Shown here: piece after piece, positions 16,725-24,664 of the stretch
Position numbering within the stretch: position 1 is the stretch's first letter
Layout: the number at the start of each line of letters is the position of its first letter
Assembly: GCF_001580045.1 (NCBI RefSeq)
Contig: NZ_LSZP01000060.1
Location: 1 to 64,000, forward strand
Reading direction: 5' to 3'
Source of the DNA: Cephaloticoccus capnophilus
GTDB taxonomy: Bacteria > Verrucomicrobiota > Verrucomicrobiia > Opitutales > Opitutaceae
Length of the DNA: 64,000 bases
Translations under genes and position numbers: made by a program
Notes under the pieces: generated by a model
Told to the model about the DNA's origin: nothing
Database searches by the model: none
Seen by the model: the letters and a program-made list of their open reading frames with translations, nothing else

Positions 16725-17144
16725 TCAAATCTCAAAAATTTCGTCAGGGCGGAAGAAGCGTGCGAGCTCGATCTTGGCGTTCTCGTCGCTGTCGGAGGCG
16801 TGGACGACATTGGTCATCATGTCGGTGCCGAAGTCGCCGCGAATCGTGCCTTTAGCTGCCTTGGTCGAGTCAGTGGGGCCGAGCAGGTCGCGCACGCGCG
16901 CAACAATACCGTCGCCTTGTAGAGCCATCATAATGACAGGCCGCTGGCTCATGAACGCCTCAATCTCCGGGTAAAACGGCTTGTCGGCGACGTGCGCGTA
17001 GTGCTCGCGCAGCAACTCGGGGCTCAGCCGTGCGAGCTTGCAGCCCACGACATCGAAGCCCGCCGCTTCGAAACGCGCCAGCACCTCGCCCACATGCCGC
17101 TGCGCCATACAATCCGGTTTAAAGATAACAAAGGTCTTCTGCAT
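16725..17144 (-). CDS. ndk: nucleoside diphosphate kinase
   Basis: 139 residues, full length. Motifs: FVIFKPDCMAQRHVGE, NVVHASDS with the phospho-accepting His115, and RGDFGTD. It balances NTP pools by moving the gamma-phosphate from ATP to other NDPs. The usual N-terminal KPD is intact. A TC-GCA-GA half-palindrome of the window's micro-repeat family lies just upstream (17146-17160). The neighbour on the downstream side is a Rnk-like protein, a known regulator of this enzyme in enterobacteria. Confidence 0.95.
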   Translation of the reverse strand: MQKTFVIFKPDCMAQRHVGEVLARFEAAGFDVVGCKLARLSPELLREHYAHVADKPFYPEIEAFMSQRPVIMMALQGDGIVARVRDLLGPTDSTKAAKGTIRGDFGTDMMTNVVHASDSDENAKIELARFFRPDEIFEI

Positions 17145-17264
17145 AAAGGTCGCAGACGCTAGCCGAGAGCAGCGCCTTGGAAAGGCTAAATCTGTGCGCC
17201 GGCAACACAGGCCTGTGGGGGGGCTCCCAACTCTCTCTATAGCTTACTTTTGCAGGTACCGAAC

Positions 17265-17339
17265 TGGTACCCTCACGGGGAATCGAACCCCGGTTTGATC
17301 CGTGAGAGGGATCCGTCCTAGCCGCTAGACGATGAGGGC
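17265..17339 (-). tRNA. tRNA-Glu (anticodon CTC)
   Basis: On the reverse strand the acceptor GCCCTCA pairs with TGAGGGT. The D-stem is GTCTAGC..., and the anticodon arm is GATCC-CTCTCAC-GGATC, giving anticodon CTC. The T-loop is GGTTCGATTCC-like, and 3' CCA is encoded (17265-17267). The other glutamate isoacceptor (TTC) is not in the window. Confidence 0.95.
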
Positions 17340-17344
17340 AAAAG

Positions 17345-17421
<77 letters not shown>

Positions 17422-17573
17422 GCAAAAGAGAGTCGGGGAGCAAGCAGGTGAGTCGCTGTGAGCGCAAGTGCCAATTTTGAGAAATTCACGTTGTGCTCAC
17501 CGTGCTGGGGGCGCTGCCCGTGGTCACTGTCTCCCCCGCCCCAGTGTGGCGGGCGCTTAGGCGTCGCTCTGTT

Positions 17574-19370
17574 TCATCGCTTACCGGCCGCGCGGGTTGG
17601 ATTCTCGTGAAGGCGCCAGTCGACGAGTTCGAGTTGGAGAAGTTTGCGTTCGCGGAAGTAGTTCCAGGTGAGCTTTAGAGCGAGGTCGAGCGGTGCGTCT
17701 GTTGGCGGAATGCGGTCAGCCATTTTCCAAGCCACGCCGTAGAGCCGCCGCCACGTTTTGTCCACGAGTTGAAAGCGGAAGTGCATATCTTTGAACACCG
17801 CTGGAGCTCCCGCGAGGTACACGCCGCGCATGCCAAAAATCGGCTCGGGGTTGCCTTGGCCAAAGGGATGCAGGGTATCCAGTTCCGCCATGAGTGCTTC
17901 GCCGATTTCCTCGGGGCTTATCCACGCCGCAATTGGCAACTCAGCATCGGAGATATCGCGCCCGGCATGCTCGCGGACGGCATGCGCAAATTTTTGGCGA
18001 AAGCTCGCGAGCCGCTGTTTATCGAGCCCAACGCCGACAGCCATCGGGTGGCCGCCCCAGCCTTCGAGCTCTTCGGCACAATCAGCCAGCACATCGACGA
18101 GATTCACGCCAGTGACGCTGCGGCCCGAACCTTTGGCCAGTTCGCCATCGTTACCGAGCACGACACAAGGACGGTTGTATTTGCGCGTCACGCGGCCCGC
18201 GACGATGCCGACAACGCCCGGGTGCCACTTGTCGGAGTAGAGGACGATACCTTGGTCATCGGCATAGTGTGCGTCTATCATCGCCTCCGCTTCTTCGGTC
18301 ATCTGTCGCTCAATGTCTTGGCGCTCTCGGTTAAACGCGTCGAGTTGCTGCGCAGTCGTCTCGGCAAAGCGAGAGTCGCTAGTCAGCAGCAGCTCGACCG
18401 AGAGCGCGGCATCGGCGAGGCGTCCGCTAGCGTTGATGCGCGGGCCGAGCCGAAAGGAAATATCCACCGGTGTAATCGCCTGTCCGGGCGGCAGCCCGGC
18501 CACCTCCATCAGCGCGCGCAGGCCGGGCCGCGCAGTCTTCTCAATCATTTTTAGCCCGTGCCGTGAGAGGATTCGATTCTCGCCGAGGAGCGGCACGAGG
18601 TCGGCCACGGTGCCGAGCGCGACGAGGTCGAGCTCTTCGCGAAGCTGAATCGTATTGGCGATTTCATTACCTTCGGGCCGGAGGAGCTTGAGCAGGCCGT
18701 GTGCGAGCTTAAACACGAGCCCGACGGTGCAAAAGTTGCGGTAGCTTTCGCTGAGCTCGCCCGCATCGACTTGGATATGCGGGTTAACGAGGATGCACTG
18801 CGGCCCACCCTCCCCTTCGCTTTGAGGCAGGGGACTCGCGACTGCGGTCAGCTCGTCGTCGCGCGAGCGGTGGTGATCGACAATGAGCACATCGATACCG
18901 AGCCCGATTAGGTAAGCGATTTCGTCGTGCGAATTCGTCCCGCAATCGAGCGCGACAAACAGCGCGGGCCGTCCGGCTTCAAGCGCGCGATCAATCGCGC
19001 TACGCGAGAGCCCATACCCATCTTCCGCGCGGAGCGGCACGATGAAGCGCGGGGCTAGGCCGAAGCGGCGCAGGAGCCCGACAAGGAGTGTCGTGCTGCT
19101 GACGCCATCGACATCGTAGTCGCCGAGGACGACGACTTGCTCGCGGCGCTCAATCGCGCGGTGCAGTCGCTCGGCGGCGCGCTTGAGCTGCGGCACGACG
19201 AATGGGTCAGCGAGTGTCGCGAGGCGCGGGTGCAGGAACTGCGTGACTGCCGCGCGGTCGGCTAAGCGGTGCCGCAACAGCAGCTCGGCCAACACACGGC
19301 TGAGCCCGCCCGATGCAGAAGTGAGTGCCTCGACCTGCCCAGCCGAAGGCGGCGTGTAGGTCCAGAGCAT
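17574..19370 (-). CDS. recJ: single-stranded-DNA-specific exonuclease RecJ
   Basis: 598 residues. DHH motif I is GDYDVDGVSS (83-92), and LDCGTN and VDHHRS (165-167) carry the metal ligands. DHHA1 motifs come later: HPGVVGIVAGRVTRKYNRPC and GWGGHPMAVGVGL. The C-terminal OB-like domain ends at RKLLQLELVDWRL. It degrades ssDNA 5'-3' in the RecF pathway. It is last in the reverse operon yajC-secDF-recJ, 46 bp after secDF. About 12-15 residues (ASPLPQSEGEGG) between VDHH and ILVNPH look inserted; the DNA there (18811-18834) is a small palindrome. Confidence 0.93.
   Translation of the reverse strand: MLWTYTPPSAGQVEALTSASGGLSRVLAELLLRHRLADRAAVTQFLHPRLATLADPFVVPQLKRAAERLHRAIERREQVVVLGDYDVDGVSSTTLLVGLLRRFGLAPRFIVPLRAEDGYGLSRSAIDRALEAGRPALFVALDCGTNSHDEIAYLIGLGIDVLIVDHHRSRDDELTAVASPLPQSEGEGGPQCILVNPHIQVDAGELSESYRNFCTVGLVFKLAHGLLKLLRPEGNEIANTIQLREELDLVALGTVADLVPLLGENRILSRHGLKMIEKTARPGLRALMEVAGLPPGQAITPVDISFRLGPRINASGRLADAALSVELLLTSDSRFAETTAQQLDAFNRERQDIERQMTEEAEAMIDAHYADDQGIVLYSDKWHPGVVGIVAGRVTRKYNRPCVVLGNDGELAKGSGRSVTGVNLVDVLADCAEELEGWGGHPMAVGVGLDKQRLASFRQKFAHAVREHAGRDISDAELPIAAWISPEEIGEALMAELDTLHPFGQGNPEPIFGMRGVYLAGAPAVFKDMHFRFQLVDKTWRRLYGVAWKMADRIPPTDAPLDLALKLTWNYFRERKLLQLELVDWRLHENPTRAAGKR
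18811..18834. repeat. small palindrome inside recJ insertion
   Basis: TCCCCT and AGGGGA pair across 12 bases. It encodes the middle of the SPLPQSEGEGG insertion between the DHH motif and the following conserved ILVNPH segment. Confidence 0.5.
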
Positions 19371-19416
19371 GAGGAGTAAAGGTTATGCGTTTAATGCCTA
19401 AAGGGCGCGGCGCACG

Positions 19417-21966
19417 TTAGTCCGATGCTTTGCTGGAGCCGGCCCACTCGTACTTCGGGGCGATATCGTGGTGTTTCTCGACGTGTTTGCGGTCGCCCTT
19501 GTGCCACCAGTAGAAGACGGGGCTGGCAATAAAGAGCGAGGAGAAGGTGCCGGTGAGAACACCGATGAGGAGGGTAAAGGCGATGTCGTTTACGACGCCG
19601 CTCGTCACCACGAAGAGCACGATGGCCGTAATCAGCGTAGTGCCGCCGGTGATGACGGTGCGCGAGAGCGTGAGGTTGAGCGAACGGTTGATGATGTCGC
19701 GCAAGGTCGCGCCCGGGTTTAGTCGCAGCTCCTCGCGTATTCGGTCGAAGACTACGATGGTGTCGTTAATTGAGTAACCGGCGACGAGGAGGATGGCGGC
19801 GACCATCGCGGCGTTAAACTGCCGCCCGAAGAGCACGAAGACGCCCACCGTTACGACTATGTCGTAAACCGTCGAGACGACCGCGCCGATGCCGTAGCCA
19901 AACTCGAAGCGGAATGCGATGTAGCCGAGGATGAGGAGCAGCGACCAGAAGATGGCCCACAAGGCGTTGCGCTGAATCTCCGCACCGACACTCGGGCCGA
20001 TTCGTGTTTCGGAGATTGGCGAAAGCCCCGCGTCAGGATGTGCGCTTTGCAGGGCTTCGACGAGTGGTGCAGTTTGGTCAAAGGGCGTCGTCACGCGCAG
20101 CACTTCGGTATCGCCACCGATTGCCTGCGTGTAGCTCAGGTTGATGTCTTCGAGCCCGAGCCGGTTGGCGACGTCGCGGACTTGCGCGAGCTCCAGCTTC
20201 TTACCGAACGCGAGCACGACTTGGTCGCCCCCGGTGAAGTCGATGCCGTAAACGTCCTTGCCCTTGTAGACGACGGCCCCCGCACCAATGACGACCACCG
20301 AGGTCGCCAAGATAAACGCGGGGCGCGTGTATTTGAGGAAGTCGAAGCGCGTGCCTTCGAGGATGCTGAACATTTTCAGCGACTTGATTTTCACGCCGTT
20401 AATCAGCCAATCGAGCAGGAAGCGGCTGATGACGAGCGCGGCAAACATCGTGCCAAAGATGCCGATGGCGAGCGTAACACCGAAGCCCTTCACCGGACCA
20501 GTGCCGAGCGCGACCATGATCATCGCGGTGATGAGGGTCGTGAGATTGCCGTCGAGAATCGCCGAAAAGGCTTTCTCGAAACCGGCATCGAGCGCGGCCG
20601 GAAGCGATTTACCCAGCTTCATCTCTTCACGCATCCGCTCGAAAATCAGGATGTTCGAGTCGACCGACATGCCGATGGTGAGGACGACGCCCGCGATGCC
20701 CGGCATGGAGAGCGTCGCGCCGATGCTCGCCATCACGCCGAGGATCACGAGGACGTTGCTCGCCATCGCGATAACCGCGAGGAGCCCGCCGCTCGTGTAG
20801 AAAACGATGATGAAGCCTGCCGTGAGCGCGGTGCTAAGGATGAAGGCTTTTTGTGCGCTTGTAATCGCGTCGGCGGCGAGCGAGGGGCCGACTTCGTATT
20901 GCTCCTTAATGATGAGGGGCAGGTCGAGCGGGTTGTTGAGAACGTTGGCGAGGTTGAGGGCTTCGCGCTCGCTGAAACTGCCGGTGATTTGCGCGCTCTC
21001 GCTGTCGATTTCGTCGCGCACGCTGGGGGCCGAGTAGAGCCGCCCATCAAGCACGATTGCGAGGCGACCGGGGATGCCCGTTTGACGACCGAGCGTGGCG
21101 ATTTCGCGAGTGACTTCGGCGAAACGGCTGCGGCCTTCGGAGGTAAATTGGAGGATGATCTCGGGCTTCCCGTACATGTCGGGCCGGGCAAAAGCATTGG
21201 CAATTGCCGCGCCGGTCATCTCGGGGAGGCGCTTAACGTAAAGCTCTTCGTAGAGGAGTTCGCCACGCGGGCTTTCTTGCTCGAGAGCCATGCGCTCGTA
21301 ACCCGCGGGGGCGACCGGGCTCGTCTGCGGCGAAGCGGTCGGATGGACGAGACGGAAGTCGAGCCGCGCGGGCTTCTTCACGCTATCGACGACTTCGGGG
21401 TTATCTTTGGTGCTGACGCCCGGGAGCTGCACCTCAATCCGCGTATCGCCCACGGGGCGAATGATCGGCTCGGCCACGCCCAGCCCGTCGATACGGGTTT
21501 CGAGGATTTCGATGGCCTTGGAGAGTTTTTCGCGGCGCTCGTGTTCGCCGAAACTGGCTGCCGCCGCCTCGTCGACTTCGAGGGTGAAGGCCACACCGCC
21601 GCGCAGGTCGAGCCCGAGCTGCAGCGGACTACGGGAGCGGCGTAGCATCTCGTTTAAGAGGATGTCGTTTTTGCGCTCGATATTGCGCAACGAGCCCTCG
21701 AAGCGGATGCCCGGGAAGTGCTTGGCGAGGTCAATTTTGCGCTCTTTGCCAAGTTGCTTAAGCGCGACGAAAACGCTCGGCGATTCGCCCGCTGCGACGC
21801 GCGCCTCGGCCTCGTCTACGAGCCGCGTGAACTCGGCACGCTCGGCACTGGCCTTTGATTTTATGTAGTCAGGAAAGGGTTGATCCTGGAGGGGGAGAAG
21901 CGAAGCGACCGCCCAAAGCACAATCAGAGTGCTCAGGCTCAGCTTCCAGAGGTTACGCTTAAGCAT
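19417..21966 (-). CDS. secDF: protein translocase subunit SecDF (fused)
   Basis: 849 residues: SecD (about 1-530) fused to SecF (about 550-849). The SecD part has an N-terminal membrane segment and a large periplasmic region containing LGLDLRGGVAFTLEVD, LPGVSTKDNPEVV and a P1 head. Five membrane segments follow, with GVVLTIGMSVDSNILIFERMREE. The SecF part repeats this: GIDFTGGDQVV, then GYSINDTIVVFDRIREELR. Both conserved membrane acidic residues are present. It uses the proton-motive force to pull exported proteins through SecYEG. It is coupled with yajC upstream (154 bp gap) and recJ downstream. Confidence 0.95.
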   Translation of the reverse strand: MLKRNLWKLSLSTLIVLWAVASLLPLQDQPFPDYIKSKASAERAEFTRLVDEAEARVAAGESPSVFVALKQLGKERKIDLAKHFPGIRFEGSLRNIERKNDILLNEMLRRSRSPLQLGLDLRGGVAFTLEVDEAAAASFGEHERREKLSKAIEILETRIDGLGVAEPIIRPVGDTRIEVQLPGVSTKDNPEVVDSVKKPARLDFRLVHPTASPQTSPVAPAGYERMALEQESPRGELLYEELYVKRLPEMTGAAIANAFARPDMYGKPEIILQFTSEGRSRFAEVTREIATLGRQTGIPGRLAIVLDGRLYSAPSVRDEIDSESAQITGSFSEREALNLANVLNNPLDLPLIIKEQYEVGPSLAADAITSAQKAFILSTALTAGFIIVFYTSGGLLAVIAMASNVLVILGVMASIGATLSMPGIAGVVLTIGMSVDSNILIFERMREEMKLGKSLPAALDAGFEKAFSAILDGNLTTLITAMIMVALGTGPVKGFGVTLAIGIFGTMFAALVISRFLLDWLINGVKIKSLKMFSILEGTRFDFLKYTRPAFILATSVVVIGAGAVVYKGKDVYGIDFTGGDQVVLAFGKKLELAQVRDVANRLGLEDINLSYTQAIGGDTEVLRVTTPFDQTAPLVEALQSAHPDAGLSPISETRIGPSVGAEIQRNALWAIFWSLLLILGYIAFRFEFGYGIGAVVSTVYDIVVTVGVFVLFGRQFNAAMVAAILLVAGYSINDTIVVFDRIREELRLNPGATLRDIINRSLNLTLSRTVITGGTTLITAIVLFVVTSGVVNDIAFTLLIGVLTGTFSSLFIASPVFYWWHKGDRKHVEKHHDIAPKYEWAGSSKASD

Positions 21967-22074
21967 GTGGGTTTGTTTTGTTTGTTAATTGAAAATGAAA
22001 GCGCCGCCCGGGGATGGCGGCGTGTGCGTGTGAACAGGCGGAGAAAATGCAGGCCCCTGTTGGGCTTCGTTTAA

Positions 22075-22096
22075 CGGTCGGCCAGCGTGCCGACCG
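22075..22096. repeat. hairpin between yajC and secDF
   Basis: CGGTCGGC and GCCGACCG form a perfect 8-bp stem with a 6-nt loop. A second inverted repeat GCCGCC/GGCGGC lies at about 22003-22021. No T-run follows on the reverse strand, so this is an attenuator or processing site at most. Confidence 0.55.
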
Positions 22097-22120
22097 CATA
22101 ATTGAAACAGCCCGCGACTG

Positions 22121-22459
22121 TTACTCGCCCGACTTCTTCACGCACGCGCTGATGAAGCTCTTGCCCACCTCGATTTTTACGTTGTCGGCGATACGCACGA
22201 CAAAGCGGTCGTCCTTCACGTTGGTGATTTGACCGTAAATCCCGCCGGTCGTCACGACCTCGTCACCGCTCACCAGTGCTTTGAGCATCGCATCGTGCGC
22301 CTTCTGCTTTTTGCGCTGCGGAGCGATCATCAAAAAATACATCGCGCCAAAGAGCAGAATGATAGGCAGCATGCCGCCGAGAAGCCCGCCGGGGGCGGGC
22401 GCAGCGTCCGCTTGGGCGAGGAGGTTAAGGGCATCAAAAAGGGGGGACATTTTCGGCAT
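22121..22459 (-). CDS. yajC: preprotein translocase subunit YajC
   Basis: 112 residues: a Gly/Pro-rich start, one membrane segment (about residues 27-46, MLPIILLFGAMYFLMI), then APQRKKQKAHDAMLKAL and the small beta domain GDEVVTTGGIYGQITNVKDDRFVVRIADNVKIEV. It is an accessory subunit of the SecDF holocomplex. It is first gene of the operon yajC-secDF-recJ and divergent from speA. Confidence 0.95.
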   Translation of the reverse strand: MPKMSPLFDALNLLAQADAAPAPGGLLGGMLPIILLFGAMYFLMIAPQRKKQKAHDAMLKALVSGDEVVTTGGIYGQITNVKDDRFVVRIADNVKIEVGKSFISACVKKSGE

Positions 22460-22631
22460 TGCGTGTTGGTGATTTTAGAAAAAGAAACCGCGCACTTAAG
22501 GGAGCCGCCTCTAACCATAGCAAGCCCTAACGCGGCGACACACCGCCTTAGCCTCCACCAAAAACGTCCTCGCAAACGGCCCCTTCGCACCGCACCAAAC
22601 CGCATACGCAGCCCAATCGAACCTCACGCTC

Positions 22632-24587
22632 TTGAAACGCAAACCTGCCGCCCACTGGTCCGCCGCCAAATCCGAAGAACTCTACGGCTTTAAGCGATGG
22701 GGCGACGGCCATTTCGCCGTCGATAACGAAGGCTTCGCAACCGTCCAGCCACTGGGCGACGAGCGAAAAATCCGCATCCTCGACGTGGTGCGCGAGGCCG
22801 TCGGCATGGGCCTATCTGCGCCGATGGTCATCCGCTTCCAAGACCTGCTGCGCAACCGCGTCAGCCAGCTAAACGAGGTCTTCGCCAAGGCGATTAAAGA
22901 GGAAGACTACCCGGGCCGCTATCGCGGAGTCTTCCCTATCAAGGTCAACCAACTGCGTGAAGTCGTCGAAGAAATCATCGAGGCCGGACGCGACTTTGAC
23001 TACGGGCTAGAGGCCGGTTCGCGGCCCGAGCTCATGATCGCGCTCGCCATGCACGAAGGCACGAAGCGACTGATCATTTGCAACGGTTACAAGGACCTCG
23101 ACTACCTGCGGCTGGCACTCCTCGGGCGCAAGCTCGGCAAGCAAGTCATCATTGTCGTCGAGCAGCTCAGCGAGCTCGACGACATCATCGCCTTGGCCGC
23201 AGAGACCGGCGTCGAGCCCATGATCGGCTTTCGCGCTAAGCTCCAAACACGCGGCGAAGGTAAGTGGGCGACCTCCACCGGCGACAACGCCAAGTTCGGC
23301 CTCAACACCGCCGAAATCCTCTCCGCTTGCGAGAAACTCAAAGCCTCCAAGCTCAGCGACTGTCTACGGCTCGTGCACTTCCACATCGGCTCGCAAGTGC
23401 CGAACATCCTCACGATTAAAAACGCCGTCACCGAGGCATCGCGCTTCTACTGCCAGCTCCACAAAATGGGCTTCCCGATGGGGCTGCTCGACGTGGGCGG
23501 CGGGCTCGGCATCGACTACGACGGCTCGCGCACCAACTTCGAGTCCTCGATGAATTACACGATGGCCGAGTATGCGCGCGACATCGTCTCCAATATTCGG
23601 GAGATCTGCACTGCCGAGGCCGTGCCGCCGCCCGACATCGTCAGCGAGTCAGGTCGCGCGGTCGTGGCCCCGCACGCGCTGCTCGTCGTCGAAGTCGTCG
23701 AGCGCATCAATAAACGCGAGTCACTCGGCAAGCACCGCCAACCCGCCGAGAAACACGCCATCGTCTCCAGTCTCGAAGCGACGCTCCAAAACCGCCCTCG
23801 CCTCGGAAAGCTCGAACGCTTCCACGATGCTGTGCAGAAAAAGGCCGAAGCCTTTTCGCTCTTTAACCTAGGCTACCTCGACCTCGAAAACCGTGCCGCT
23901 GCCGAACAGCTCTTTTGGCAAATCTGCGAACAAATCGCCAAAGAAATTAAGAAGACCGGCTACGTCCCTGAAGAGTTGCACGAGCTGAACAAGCTCCTCG
24001 CCGACCAATACGTGTGCAACTTTTCGGTCTTCCAGTCACTGCTCGACCACTGGGCACTCGGGCAACTCTTCCCCGTCGCCCCCCTGCACCGGCTCACCGA
24101 AAAACCCAGCGTCGACGCCATCCTTGTAGACATTACGTGCGACTCCGACGGCAAGATCAGCCGCTTCATCGACCTGCAAGACGTGCAAGACTACGTCCCC
24201 CTCCACCCGCTCGGGAACAAACCCTACTACCTCGGGATTTTCCTCACAGGTGCCTACCAAGACATCATGGGCGACATGCACAACCTCTTCGGTCGCGTAA
24301 ACGAAGTGCACGTCTTCCTAGAGGACGACGAAGAAGACGGCTTCTACATCGAAGAAAGCATCAGCGGCAGCTCGGTCGGCGAAGTGATGGAGGACGTGCA
24401 ATACCAACAAGCCGACCTGTGCCGCCGCATGAAACGGCAAATCGACAGCGCCACCCGCAAAGACGTGCTCAAGCCCCGCGAAGGCATCCGCTTGCTCGAA
24501 CTCTACGAACGCCAACTGCGCAACAAAACCTACCTCGGAACCGAGCCGTTCTCCACTCGCCCAAAACGCAAAGTAAAAAAGCGATAA
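22632..24587 (+). CDS. speA: biosynthetic arginine decarboxylase
   Basis: 651 residues from a TTG codon; no in-frame ATG or GTG precedes the conserved N-terminus WSAAKSEELYGFKRWGDGHF. It is a PLP enzyme with an alanine-racemase-like barrel (fold III): PIKVNQLREVV (PLP Lys), GLEAGSRPEL, VHFHIGSQ, DVGGGLGIDYDGS, SESGRAVVAPHALLVVE, and DITCDSDGKI with the catalytic Cys. It makes agmatine from arginine for polyamine synthesis. speB or an agmatine deiminase is not in the window. Confidence 0.93.
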   Translation: MKRKPAAHWSAAKSEELYGFKRWGDGHFAVDNEGFATVQPLGDERKIRILDVVREAVGMGLSAPMVIRFQDLLRNRVSQLNEVFAKAIKEEDYPGRYRGVFPIKVNQLREVVEEIIEAGRDFDYGLEAGSRPELMIALAMHEGTKRLIICNGYKDLDYLRLALLGRKLGKQVIIVVEQLSELDDIIALAAETGVEPMIGFRAKLQTRGEGKWATSTGDNAKFGLNTAEILSACEKLKASKLSDCLRLVHFHIGSQVPNILTIKNAVTEASRFYCQLHKMGFPMGLLDVGGGLGIDYDGSRTNFESSMNYTMAEYARDIVSNIREICTAEAVPPPDIVSESGRAVVAPHALLVVEVVERINKRESLGKHRQPAEKHAIVSSLEATLQNRPRLGKLERFHDAVQKKAEAFSLFNLGYLDLENRAAAEQLFWQICEQIAKEIKKTGYVPEELHELNKLLADQYVCNFSVFQSLLDHWALGQLFPVAPLHRLTEKPSVDAILVDITCDSDGKISRFIDLQDVQDYVPLHPLGNKPYYLGIFLTGAYQDIMGDMHNLFGRVNEVHVFLEDDEEDGFYIEESISGSSVGEVMEDVQYQQADLCRRMKRQIDSATRKDVLKPREGIRLLELYERQLRNKTYLGTEPFSTRPKRKVKKR

Positions 24588-24664
24588 GGCTTCGGCCTGC
24601 GCTCACTGCTCAAACGGCGCGGGCCTCGGTCTGCGACTGCGAGCACGCTGCTAATCAAACAAGG
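24588..24664. repeat. intergenic copy of a repeat also found inside mfd
   Basis: The stretch GGCCTCGGTCTGCGACTGCG plus AGCACGC at about 24621-24648 matches about 26 of 29 bases at 39510-39537 inside mfd. It is centred on TGC flanked by GGTC/GACT. The preceding GCGCTCACTG resembles the palindrome before parA (35912-35926). Confidence 0.6.

Noticed and set aside
20038-21645. 535-codon ORF antisense to secDF
   Set aside because: It is the mirror of a strongly conserved GC-rich gene. Its Asp/Glu/Arg/His-rich, motif-free translation is what antisense reading of such DNA gives.
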